From: Vampirovibrionales bacterium
GTDB taxonomy: Bacteria; Cyanobacteriota; Vampirovibrionia; Vampirovibrionales; JAJTHC01
DNA: 15,845 nt
Assembly: GCA_021299615.1 (NCBI GenBank)
Contig: JAJTHC010000182.1
Span: 1-15,845, forward strand
Direction: 5' to 3'
This document shows positions 7,173 to 13,468 of the stretch, one piece after another. The notes beneath the pieces were generated by a model, which was not told where the DNA came from, did no database searches, and worked only from the letters and a program-made list of their open reading frames with translations. Numbering within the stretch: position 1 is the first letter of the stretch; every line of letters begins with the position of its first letter. The position numbers were made by a program, and so were the translations under genes.

Positions 7173-8009
7173 CTAAATCGGTTCGAAAATCATCTGACCA
7201 TTTTTAGGATCCAGCGTCAACTTAAAGTGTTGAATAAAGCTCAAGCCCAATAAGCCTGCAAAGCTATTGCCTTCCCCAAAATCCATGACCGTGGCTTCCA
7301 CATCAGATGCCTCAATCCCATTAACCGCAACCGTCTTAAGTCTAACCTTAGGTACATCCAGTTCCCCATTGGCGGTGGTAATAGCGATTTTTTCACTATT
7401 TTCAAGATCTAATCCCAACTGACGTGCCATGCGTTTTGAAATGGTGGTATAAGTCGCTCCCGTATCTAAAATAAAATGCCCTGTGGCTCTGTCATTGATT
7501 TTAACTTGAATAAATAAGGCTTTTGGCTTTAACGACATCGGCACGGACGCAAAAGGCCCTGCCGTGCGAGACACCACAACATTGTCGGTGGGCTGCGGCA
7601 AAGACGGCAAACTTGGAAGAGGAACAGGACTTGATTTACCTTGAAGATTTTCTTGAAGATTGTTACCAATGTTTGAAGCGAGTTCTGCTAACCAGTTTGA
7701 CGCCTGCGTAGCTTGCGTATTGGGGGCAAGGCTATGGGGATCTTCAAGTGAAAGTCTACGGCTTGAGTTTGACGCCACGGCGGACGCCGTCACAGATTGC
7801 ATCGCCTTAGTCGTTGAAGCATTGGCCCACGCTGTGCCGTCTTGAAAAACCGCCGTTTTTTCAGCGACGGTGGAATGCCATTGCTTTTCAACCGCATCAG
7901 GATGATAAGACAATACGATTAAAAGGGCAGAAACACCCATTAAAATTAAACAACTACGTTCTAAAAGCACTTTTGTTTTTTCCCAAGAAGGCAGGGGGAG
8001 CATCGTCAT
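7173..8009 (-). CDS. Membrane-anchored retroviral-type (clan AA) aspartyl protease
   Basis: The C-terminal 115 residues form a single-lobe retropepsin-like domain: FIQVKINDRATGHFILDTGATYTT with the catalytic D182-T-G-A motif, a flap-region stretch (ITTANGELDVPKV), and the second conserved element GLLGLSFIQHFKLTLD (252-267). Such proteases act as dimers because each chain gives one aspartate; bacterial relatives of the DTGA subfamily are often membrane-anchored. Residues about 19-34 form one hydrophobic segment, followed by a Ser/Ala/Pro-rich linker of over 100 residues, so the domain probably faces the outside or periplasm. The start is supported by AAAGGATGA about 10 bp upstream. It is divergent from the SPASM-like gene, 171 bp away. 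Substrate unknown. Confidence 0.88.
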   Translation of the reverse strand: MTMLPLPSWEKTKVLLERSCLILMGVSALLIVLSYHPDAVEKQWHSTVAEKTAVFQDGTAWANASTTKAMQSVTASAVASNSSRRLSLEDPHSLAPNTQATQASNWLAELASNIGNNLQENLQGKSSPVPLPSLPSLPQPTDNVVVSRTAGPFASVPMSLKPKALFIQVKINDRATGHFILDTGATYTTISKRMARQLGLDLENSEKIAITTANGELDVPKVRLKTVAVNGIEASDVEATVMDFGEGNSFAGLLGLSFIQHFKLTLDPKNGQMIFEPI

Positions 8010-8050
8010 GTGGACTCATCCTTTATTCAGTAAATTATCGTGATTGCTTT

Positions 8051-8123
8051 CAGTCTTTCGACCCAAAAGGTCTGATGATGAAGAAGCCTCCTTCATGTGG
8101 AGGGGGTCAGGCGAAAAGGACTG
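8051..8123. promoter_or_regulatory. Possible nested RNA structure in the divergent leader region
   Basis: Three nested stems can be drawn: CAGTC (8051-8055) with GACTG (8119-8123), GACCC (8060-8064) with GGGTC (8104-8108), and CCTCC (8087-8091) with GGAGG (8099-8103). It lies in the likely 5' leader of the minus-strand protease and upstream of the plus-strand gene. I could not match it to a known riboswitch. A small palindrome CCTTAT-AGA-ATAAGG follows at 8140-8154. Tentative. Confidence 0.25.
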
Positions 8124-8180
8124 GTCGTTTTTAGGGATGCCTTATAGAATAAGGTGTAAATACATTGAAGGTTTTTTCTT

Positions 8181-9308
8181 ATGCTTGAAACATCACAAAG
8201 TCCAAATACCCACAATAGCTCCACACTCACGCCAGTTGCCAAGGCGAATGGCTGGTTGACAGGTATGCTTGAAAAAATGATGACCCACTTGGACGAAAAC
8301 AGTGGCACGATCCGTCATAGTGAACCAGAACGCTTGATTGTATCGCTTGAAGATTCCTTTTCCGCCAATCGATGGGACGAAGACACCATTCACCATTTAA
8401 TGCTTCAATTGCCGAAGCTCAAGTACATTCGTTTTATGGGGCATGGCAATCCGTTTTTGGTTCTGAATAATTTTCCAAAACTCTTGAAGATATTTCACGA
8501 AACGTATGGCGTTGAATGCCATGTGGAAATCGCCCCTTCCACACTTGCCATGCACAGCCAAGCGATTTTAGATTCCCCTATTACAAGCCTTACGGTTTTG
8601 ATGGAAAGCCATAGTCCCTCGAATTTTCACATGCTAACAGGGCAACCTGCGTCATTTTTTTTACAGCATCAACAAGCCTTGTATCGATTCATCACCAAAC
8701 GTTTACATCATAAAAGTCAAAACCCAGATCTTAAAGCTCCTTTAGCCATTTGGGTAAACTATAATGTGAATCAGTTCAACTATAAAATGATACCCACCAT
8801 GCTACAGACGGCTGAACAATGGGGGGTACAAGGGGTTCGTTTGCTTAATACCAATTCGTCAGAAACCGCAAGCTTAGGTGAACAAGAAAGTGGTTTATTT
8901 ACGCCCTTGTATGCTGAAGATTTAGAAGTCCACGCCTTTTTAAAAGGGCTGGATCCCCTTGGTTTTCGAGTTGCCTTTGAACTGCCGACTCTAATCGAAT
9001 CGCAAACCAATAAGCCTGCCAATCGTTATTGTGAAGCCCCTTATTCAACGGTGAGTATGGACACCGCCTTTAACACGTCGCCATGCCCAAAATGGGCGTT
9101 GCTTGAAGCAGGAAGCCGTAAAATTTGGCAGGGTGACTTTTGGAATGCCCCCCATTTTCAATATGCCCGAGCCATTCATCACCATGCGACGATCGCTGGT
9201 AGAGCCTCCACTTCCGTCAAGCGAATCCCTGTGCCTGATGCCTGTGTACATTGTTCGTTGAACTGTTCACCTACCCAAAAGCAGGGGATCCACAATACGC
9301 ATTTATAG
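8181..9308 (+). CDS. Radical-SAM/SPASM-like protein lacking the CX3CX2C motif
   Basis: The order of elements resembles a radical-SAM TIM barrel followed by a SPASM-type cysteine region. A first strand RLIVSLEDSFSANRW (51-65) sits where CX3CX2C should be, but no cysteine is present. IRFMGHGNP (84-91) stands where radical-SAM proteins have GGEP. The C-terminal part has YCEAPYSTVSMD...SPCPKW and ACVHCSLNC, with C284, C302, C355, C358 and C362 placed as in SPASM or twitch iron-sulfur domains. If this reading is right, the auxiliary cluster is kept while the S-adenosylmethionine-cleaving cluster is lost, giving a non-catalytic or re-purposed homologue. The start is supported by GAAGG 8 bp before the ATG. 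Length, 375 residues, is normal for SPASM proteins. No peptide substrate gene was found nearby. A different metal-binding fold cannot be excluded. Confidence 0.55.
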   Translation: MLETSQSPNTHNSSTLTPVAKANGWLTGMLEKMMTHLDENSGTIRHSEPERLIVSLEDSFSANRWDEDTIHHLMLQLPKLKYIRFMGHGNPFLVLNNFPKLLKIFHETYGVECHVEIAPSTLAMHSQAILDSPITSLTVLMESHSPSNFHMLTGQPASFFLQHQQALYRFITKRLHHKSQNPDLKAPLAIWVNYNVNQFNYKMIPTMLQTAEQWGVQGVRLLNTNSSETASLGEQESGLFTPLYAEDLEVHAFLKGLDPLGFRVAFELPTLIESQTNKPANRYCEAPYSTVSMDTAFNTSPCPKWALLEAGSRKIWQGDFWNAPHFQYARAIHHHATIAGRASTSVKRIPVPDACVHCSLNCSPTQKQGIHNTHL

Positions 9309-9348
9309 TGTTGTAGGAGGTTCTGCGAAAGCCATAAAAAAGAAAAGA

Positions 9349-9429
9349 CGTCATGTTGAGCATAGCGAAACATCTCCCAAAATGGAACCGTAAGGGGTGG
9401 GGAGATCCTTCGTTTCACTCAGGATGACG
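9349..9429. repeat. 81-bp palindromic repeat (CGTCAT...ATGACG)
   Basis: CGTCATGTTGAGCATAGCGA at the left and the inverted CTCAGGATGACG at the right frame inner arms CATCTCCC and GGGGAGATCC. The pattern TCATnnTGAGCnnAGCGAA...GAGATCCTTCG...CAGGATGAC is a palindromic repeat commonly met in intergenic DNA of diverse bacteria. It lies 40 bp after the SPASM-like gene and before the convergent 163-aa gene, where it could also act as a 3' hairpin. Confidence 0.75.
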
Positions 9430-9462
9430 GTTTTCCCTTTATTAGAGCCTTCTATATAAAAG

Positions 9463-9954
9463 CTAGCTCAAGGACGTATTAGAGACCTTCGCCACCCGAG
9501 CCGTACTAAAGACTTTGGGGGCTTCGACTTCTTCAAAGTAGGTGTTTTCTTGGGCGTCTTGTTCCGCATCCGTCAAGGTTTTGCCTGTTTGCATTTGGCG
9601 ACGTCCACCGAAGAGGTTGGAAATGATGTTGCCTAAACCATTTTGGCTTAAATATTGAATCGGATTGGTCATTTGTTGACTACGAGTCAAGTTTTGATTA
9701 GCTTGAAGCACATTCAATTGTTCCTGGATTTGTTGGACTTGACGTACCAAATCAGAAAAAGAACGAGAGGTAAGCATTTGATCCGTCGCAGGCCCAGTCA
9801 AAGGCGAATTGCTTAATGGAGTTGGAGGCGTTGTATAATTGGGGGCATTGAGCTTGGGAATAACTAAGGTTTTAGACGTCACTGCTTCAGGTGGCGTCGT
9901 CGACGAAACGGCACTGTTATATTGAGGCGTAGGTGATGATACATTGTAAGACAT
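9463..9954 (-). CDS. 163-aa protein of unknown function with central coiled coil
   Basis: I do not recognise it. The first 60 residues are rich in Ser, Thr, Pro and Asn and look disordered. Residues about 66-90 (FSDLVRQVQQIQEQLNVLQA) form a clear amphipathic, coiled-coil-like helix. A short hydrophobic, glycine-containing patch follows (GLGNIISNLFGG), then an acidic stretch and a Ser/Val tail. There is no signal peptide. A promoter (TTTACA, 17 bp, TAAAAT) with an upstream TTGTTACAAAAA box sits before it, with a leader of about 130 nt containing a GGGTTC/GAACCC hairpin at 10021-10051. The start codon lacks an obvious Shine-Dalgarno sequence. It shares its upstream box with two other genes of unknown function in this window. 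Confidence 0.75.
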   Translation of the reverse strand: MSYNVSSPTPQYNSAVSSTTPPEAVTSKTLVIPKLNAPNYTTPPTPLSNSPLTGPATDQMLTSRSFSDLVRQVQQIQEQLNVLQANQNLTRSQQMTNPIQYLSQNGLGNIISNLFGGRRQMQTGKTLTDAEQDAQENTYFEEVEAPKVFSTARVAKVSNTSLS

Positions 9955-10093
9955 AATTCGTTCGACCGTTTCATAATAAGATCAGGGTATTGTAGCGTGC
10001 TTGCTGGGTATTGAACAAGAGGGTTCACTAGCAAAAAAGTGAAAAGAACCCAAAAAAGTGCTATATACTAAAAATGCAGACACACACTTTCTG

Positions 10094-10150
10094 ATTTTAA
10101 GGCATTTTCCGTGAAATGTAAATGCCTTGGGCTAAAACTTGTTACAAAAA
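10094..10150 (-). promoter_or_regulatory. Promoter with TTGTWACAAAAA box, upstream of the 163-aa protein
   Basis: Minus strand: -35 TTTACA (10122-10117), 17-bp spacer, -10 TAAAAT (10099-10094). The box TTGTTACAAAAA (plus strand, 10139-10150) begins 16 bp upstream of the -35. A perfect inverted repeat AAGGCATTT/AAATGCCTT (10099-10107 and 10120-10128) covers the spacer and both hexamer edges and could be a repressor operator. A second TGTTACA lies at 10173-10179. Confidence 0.55.
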
Positions 10151-10210
10151 TAGTAAAATAAGCACTCTAATCTGTTACATAAAGGGGGGGATGCCGTTTT
10201 TAAAACCGAC

Positions 10211-10236
10211 AAAAAAGCCTTCTATAGTAGAAGGCT
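10211..10236 (-). terminator. Rho-independent terminator of tRNA-fMet
   Basis: On the minus strand AGCCTTCTA, a short loop and TAGAAGGCT are followed by TTTTTT (10216-10211). It starts 5 bp beyond the tRNA 3' end. Confidence 0.9.
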
Positions 10237-10240
10237 TAAA

Positions 10241-10317
<77 letters not shown>

Positions 10318-10341
10318 ACGTAATGGCTTGTCTGTTTCCTT

Positions 10342-10401
10342 ATCTTACCGCAAACGATTTTCACCACAACGTTAAGGCTGATTCTGTAACAATCTGTTAC
10401 A
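10342..10401 (-). promoter_or_regulatory. tRNA-fMet promoter with upstream TGTAACA-ATC-TGTTACA palindrome
   Basis: Minus strand: -35 TTGTGG (10369-10364), 16-bp spacer, -10 TAAGAT (10347-10342), placing the start about 18 bp before the mature tRNA. A perfect 7-3-7 inverted repeat, TGTAACAATCTGTTACA (10385-10401), lies 15 bp upstream of the -35. Its half-sites match the core of the TTGTWACAAAAA box seen before three other genes. Confidence 0.5.
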
Positions 10402-10484
10402 ATGTAATAGGTGTGGATGAATCGGCGATTTTCGCCACAAACGAGAAGGGACATCCTATTATGACAAGCTATACAAGTTACCCT

Positions 10485-11366
10485 CTAATTAAGAACGCTC
10501 GTCGACAACAACATCAGCACTTCTCGCACGGCTTTGGCAGCGACGACGTTCGACACTCCTGAATGGTCGTAATGCGGAGACAGTTCCACCACATCCGCCC
10601 CCACAAAGTGCAAGCCCTTGAAGTTCTGCAACCACGTTTGCACCTCTCGAAAGGTCAGCCCACCCGGTTCAGGCGTTCCAGTCCCCGGTAAAATCGACGG
10701 ATCCAACCCGTCTAAATCAAAGGTCACAAAAACAGGACGCCCTTCCAACTTCGCCCGAGCCACCTGCATCGCTTCCGCCGTCGGCTCCATGAACACCGTG
10801 TTGTATTGACGCATGAAATCCCATTCTTCACGAGTGCCAGAACGAATGCCAATCTGCACAAAGTGGTTGGGGTCGACGAGTTCCACGCATCGGCGTAAGA
10901 CGGTGGCGTGAGACAAGGCTTCGCCCATGTAGTCTTGACGCAGGTCGGCGTGGGCATCGATGTGTAGAATGGCAAGGTTGGGGTATCGCTTGACGTAGGC
11001 TTCAAAGGCGGGGAAGGTCACCAAATGTTCGCCCCCGATGCCAAACCACTTTTTGCCCGCCGTTAGCACGTCTTCACAAGCGGTGGAAATGGCGGCGAGT
11101 ACACGGTCTCGGTTACCGAAGGGGAGTTCTAAATCGCCGTAGTCGTAGTAGGTGACGTCTTCGCCCAATTCCCGATGCCAAAGTGGGCTGTAGGTTTCAA
11201 TGCCCCAGCTGGCGTCTCGAATGGCGGCGGGGCCGAAGCGAGTACCGGGGCGGTAGCTACAGGTGCCGTCATAAGGCAGGCCGACCAACGCCCAGTCGGC
11301 GTCTCTGAGGGTTTCGGTGCTACCCATCCAGCGTGGGATGCCTTGTTGTGATTCTAAGTTTGCCAT
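10485..11366 (-). CDS. speB: Agmatinase / ureohydrolase family protein
   Basis: Agmatinase hydrolyses agmatine to putrescine and urea in polyamine synthesis, using a binuclear manganese centre in the cytoplasm. All metal ligands are visible: H114 in GGEHLVT, D137-A-H139-A-D141, and D217-L-D219 with D222 in FDLDGLDPS. The substrate-side motif RPGTRFGPAAIR (39-50) is also present. The 293 residues match the family. An upstream in-frame codon at 11498 would add 44 residues with no homology, whereas ATG 11366 has AAAGGAT about 10 bp upstream and is chosen. It is divergent from the TPR lipoprotein gene. No arginine decarboxylase is in the window, so agmatinase is favoured over guanidinobutyrase or proclavaminate-type relatives on sequence appearance only. 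Confidence 0.88.
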   Translation of the reverse strand: MANLESQQGIPRWMGSTETLRDADWALVGLPYDGTCSYRPGTRFGPAAIRDASWGIETYSPLWHRELGEDVTYYDYGDLELPFGNRDRVLAAISTACEDVLTAGKKWFGIGGEHLVTFPAFEAYVKRYPNLAILHIDAHADLRQDYMGEALSHATVLRRCVELVDPNHFVQIGIRSGTREEWDFMRQYNTVFMEPTAEAMQVARAKLEGRPVFVTFDLDGLDPSILPGTGTPEPGGLTFREVQTWLQNFKGLHFVGADVVELSPHYDHSGVSNVVAAKAVREVLMLLSTSVLN

Positions 11367-11436
11367 GGGGGTATCCTTTTTTTGTGGGGGGATTTTAGAG
11401 TATTTTAGCATAAAGAAAGATGAGAAAACCCCTTGC

Positions 11437-11465
11437 TTTACAGGAAACTGTATGGTTGCTAAAAT
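11437..11465 (+). promoter_or_regulatory. Promoter of the TPR lipoprotein gene
   Basis: -35 TTTACA (11437-11442), 17-bp spacer and -10 TAAAAT (11460-11465), each one base from consensus. A perfect inverted repeat TACAG-GAAA-CTGTA (11439-11452) overlaps the -35 and spacer and may be an operator. The leader is about 27 nt. Confidence 0.65.
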
Positions 11466-11498
11466 GAAACAATCCCCTAACAGAAAGTACACAAGCAA

Positions 11499-12677
11499 AT
11501 GAAAACCTTGAAACTCAAAACCTTCGTTTTAATTCCCTTATTATTGTTATTGTGTTTATTACAGGCTTGTACCCCAACTGCCGAAGAAGCCTTCAATAGA
11601 GGACGTTCAGAGCAGAACAAAGAAAATTATAGCCAAGCCATTGAGTATTACAATCAAGCGATACAGCATGACCCACGACATGTCGAAGCCTACGCCAATA
11701 GAGGACTTGTGAAAGTTATTACTGGAGATCCAATAGGGGCTATTCAAGACTGTAACAAAGCCATTGAACTCGACCCACAATATGCCAAAGCCTACGCCAA
11801 TCGAGGATATGCGAAAGTTATGAGTGGAAATACAACAGGGGCTACTCAAGACAGTAACAAAGCTATTGAACTCAACCCAAAAGATGCAGATACCTATTAT
11901 AGTAGAGGAATTGTGAAAGCCTCGATTGGAGATGGAACAGGGGCTATTCAAGACTTTACCAAAGCCATTGAACTCGATCCACAACATGCCCACGCTTACG
12001 CCAAACGAGGACTTGTGAAAGCTTATGATGGAGATGCGACAGGGGCTATTCAAGACTGTAACAAAGCCATTAAACTCGATCCCGATTTTCGTACTTATCT
12101 CTTCCGAGGACTTGCAAAATATGTCTTAGGTGATGATACTGGCATGACTCAAGACTTTACCAAAGCTATTGAGCTCAACCCAAAAGATGCAGAAGCTTAC
12201 TACACTAGAGGGAGAATGAAAGATAACTTAGGTGATAAAACAGGAGCGATTCAAGACTTTACCAAAGCCATTGAGTTCAACCCAAAAGATGCAGGAGCTT
12301 ACTACACTAGAGGGAATACGAAAGATGATTTAGGTGATAAAACAGGAGCGATTCAAGACTTTACCAAAGCCATTCAACTCAATCCAGAATATGTAGAAGC
12401 CTACACAAGTCGAGGAAGTGCGAAATATAGATTAGGTGATTCTACTGGGGCTATTCAAGACCATACCAAGGCCATTCAACTTAACCCACAGCTTGCAACA
12501 GCCTACACCAGTCGAGGAAGGGCGAAATCTCATATTGGAGATAGAAAAGGGTCATTAGCCGATTTAGAAAAAGCTAAACAACTCTTTCTAGAACAAGACG
12601 ACATGGAAGGCTACAAACAAGCCATTGATGCTCAAAATGATGCTAGCAAGCTTTTAGATCTTTTAGAGGAAAAATAA
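11499..12677 (+). CDS. Lipoprotein with ten tandem TPR repeats
   Basis: TPR repeats are 34-residue helical hairpins that bind other proteins. The N-terminus is a lipoprotein signal: KLK, a leucine-rich core, and lipobox LQAC with C24 as the lipidated residue. From about residue 28, ten consecutive units with the pattern A-Y-x-x-R-G...GD-x-x-GAIQD-x-x-KAI-x-L-(D/N)-P can be counted to about residue 370. The fifth unit is one residue short. Repeats 7 and 8 are nearly identical in DNA, with a 45-bp identical block at 12228-12272 and 12330-12374. This indicates recent unit duplication and possible length variation. No catalytic domain is present, so it is probably a scaffold at the cell envelope. 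Its binding partner is unknown. Confidence 0.88.
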   Translation: MKTLKLKTFVLIPLLLLLCLLQACTPTAEEAFNRGRSEQNKENYSQAIEYYNQAIQHDPRHVEAYANRGLVKVITGDPIGAIQDCNKAIELDPQYAKAYANRGYAKVMSGNTTGATQDSNKAIELNPKDADTYYSRGIVKASIGDGTGAIQDFTKAIELDPQHAHAYAKRGLVKAYDGDATGAIQDCNKAIKLDPDFRTYLFRGLAKYVLGDDTGMTQDFTKAIELNPKDAEAYYTRGRMKDNLGDKTGAIQDFTKAIEFNPKDAGAYYTRGNTKDDLGDKTGAIQDFTKAIQLNPEYVEAYTSRGSAKYRLGDSTGAIQDHTKAIQLNPQLATAYTSRGRAKSHIGDRKGSLADLEKAKQLFLEQDDMEGYKQAIDAQNDASKLLDLLEEK

Positions 12678-12775
12678 ACGCCATTCCCATTTCTACAAAA
12701 TAAGCAAAGTGCTAAAAGTCTATACCGTGCCATTCTGGCGAGTCGTTCAGGTCTCGTTTTTAAACCATGGCTCCT

Positions 12776-12902
12776 GTCCCCTCTCCTAATTTTAGGAGAG
12801 GGAAGAGAACGTCTGAAAGACGTTCGAGGGTGAGGTTAAACCCTAGACTCCGTTTGTGGTTTAACCGCCCCCTAACCCCCTCCTAAAATTAGGAGGGGGG
12901 AC
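12776..12902. repeat. 127-bp multi-hairpin repeat, copy A
   Basis: The element runs GTCCCC...GGGGAC and is built of four hairpins in a row: CCTCTCCTAA/TTAGGAGAGG, GAACGTC-TGAAA-GACGTTC (12807-12825), GGTTAAACC/GGTTTAACC around a central loop (12834-12866), and CCCCCTCCTAA/TTAGGAGGGGG. Copy B at 13294-13420 has the same length and arms (two differences in 108 bp) in the same orientation. No coding potential was seen. Confidence 0.9.
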
Positions 12903-13034
12903 AGAGCCAGCCGTTCTTACTCCCTCCCCTTTAAGGGGAGGGTTGGGGTGGGGAGTAGATGTCACGCTGGGTTTTCAAAATCCCCCCCTCTCGTGAGCCT
13001 CACTCCTCAAGGAGAGGGAACAGAGCCAAACCCC
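12903..13034. other. Spacer with partial repeat hairpins
   Basis: It holds a perfect palindrome CCCTCCCC-TTTAA-GGGGAGGG at 12922-12942 and, near 12985-13025, fragments resembling the repeat arms (CCCCCTCTC, GGAGAGGGAACAGAGCC). No gene was recognised; it looks like repeat debris between copy A and the toxin-antitoxin-like locus. Confidence 0.5.
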
Positions 13035-13063
13035 TTGACAAAGCGTGCAAGATTTGACACAAT
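13035..13063 (+). promoter_or_regulatory. Promoter of a putative antisense RNA
   Basis: -35 TTGACA, a perfect match (13035-13040), 17-bp spacer, -10 CACAAT (13058-13063). No plus-strand open reading frame follows. The predicted start near 13070 would give an RNA antisense to the small membrane-peptide gene. Confidence 0.6.
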
Positions 13064-13065
13064 AT

Positions 13066-13106
13066 AAAAAGGGGGAGTCCCCAAGTGGGTAAGACTTGAG
13101 AACTCC
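13066..13106 (-). terminator. Rho-independent terminator of the membrane-peptide mRNA
   Basis: On the minus strand a 13-bp stem, GGAGTTCTCAAGT with ACTTGGGGACTCC (two G-U pairs), is followed by CCC and TTTTT (13070-13066). It ends exactly where the opposing promoter's transcript begins, so the two RNAs overlap tail to head. Confidence 0.8.
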
Positions 13107-13240
13107 GTCGCTATCTTGTTAGCTTAGTTTCATAACTAACAAGTAGATAATCAAGAAGATCATCGCTTCACGAATATCCATTTTAGCTCACCTCCTTTCT
13201 TTTACAGAACGGGGGTGTTGCTATATAAGCAACCCTTTAA
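13070..13240 (+). ncRNA. Putative antisense RNA opposite the membrane-peptide gene
   Basis: Inferred from the promoter at 13035-13063; the 3' end is uncertain. The transcript would open with the hairpin 13074-13106. It would then be complementary to the peptide ORF and its ribosome site, and could end after the hairpin GG(T)GTTGCT/AGCAACCC (13214-13235), which is followed by a short TTT. A stem CTTGTTAG/CTAACAAG lies at 13115-13143. The arrangement matches type I antitoxin RNAs. No expression evidence can be seen from sequence alone. Confidence 0.4.
13119..13181 (-). CDS. 20-residue hydrophobic membrane peptide, type I toxin-like
   Basis: The ORF encodes MDIREAMIFLIIYLLVMKLS: a charged start, one membrane-spanning hydrophobic stretch (about residues 6-17) and a Lys-Leu-Ser end. 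It is preceded by AAAGGAGGTGA, a full-length complement to the 16S rRNA 3' end and the strongest ribosome site I found in the window, 9 bases before the ATG. It has a promoter (13252-13280) and a 13-bp-stem terminator (13066-13106). A consensus promoter on the other strand would make an RNA antisense to it. Very short membrane peptides with strong ribosome sites and antisense RNAs are typical of type I toxins (Fst, TxpA, Ldr classes). I cannot assign it to a known family. An alternative is a small membrane-complex subunit, but no partner genes are adjacent. It lies between two direct 127-bp repeats. Confidence 0.6.
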   Translation of the reverse strand: MDIREAMIFLIIYLLVMKLS

Positions 13241-13251
13241 AGGCTTTTATC

Positions 13252-13280
13252 AGACTAGCATAAAGCCGTAAGCCTTTCAA
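13252..13280 (-). promoter_or_regulatory. Promoter of the membrane-peptide gene
   Basis: Minus strand: -35 TTGAAA (13280-13275), 17-bp spacer, -10 TAGTCT (13257-13252) preceded by TGC, an extended -10. Start predicted near 13245, giving a leader of about 64 nt that contains the GTTGCT/AGCAAC hairpin (13217-13233). The -10 is weak except for the key T, A and T positions. Confidence 0.4.
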
Positions 13281-13293
13281 CCCGATTTGTCTT

Positions 13294-13420
13294 GTCCCCT
13301 CTCCTAATTTTTGGAGAGGGAAGAGAACGTCTGAAAGACGTTCGAGGGTGAGGTTAAACCACAAATGGCATCTAGGGTTTAACCGCCCCCTAACCCCCTC
13401 CTAAAATCAGGAGGGGGGAC
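13294..13420. repeat. 127-bp multi-hairpin repeat, copy B
   Basis: Same length, arms and orientation as copy A. The central loop 13359-13377 matches the copy A loop (12841-12859) only as its reverse complement, 16 of 19 bases. It begins 14 bp beyond the membrane-peptide promoter. A half-arm resembling another widespread repeat (TCATTGCGAGCGTAGCG) follows at about 13438-13454. Confidence 0.9.
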
Positions 13421-13468
13421 AAAGCAATTGGGTTTCGTCATTGCGAGCGTAGCGTGGCAGCATCCCCC

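Noticed and set aside
8051..8123. Known riboswitch class
   Set aside because: No match to conserved cores of SAM, cobalamin, c-di-GMP, fluoride or guanidine classes that I can recall; only generic stems are visible.
11367..11498. N-terminal extension of agmatinase to 11498
   Set aside because: The added residues have no family similarity and would overlap the divergent promoter; ATG 11366 has a good ribosome site.
12776..13420. CRISPR array
   Set aside because: Only two repeats of 127 bp, each a chain of hairpins, with a functional-looking unit between them; no short regular repeats or cas genes.
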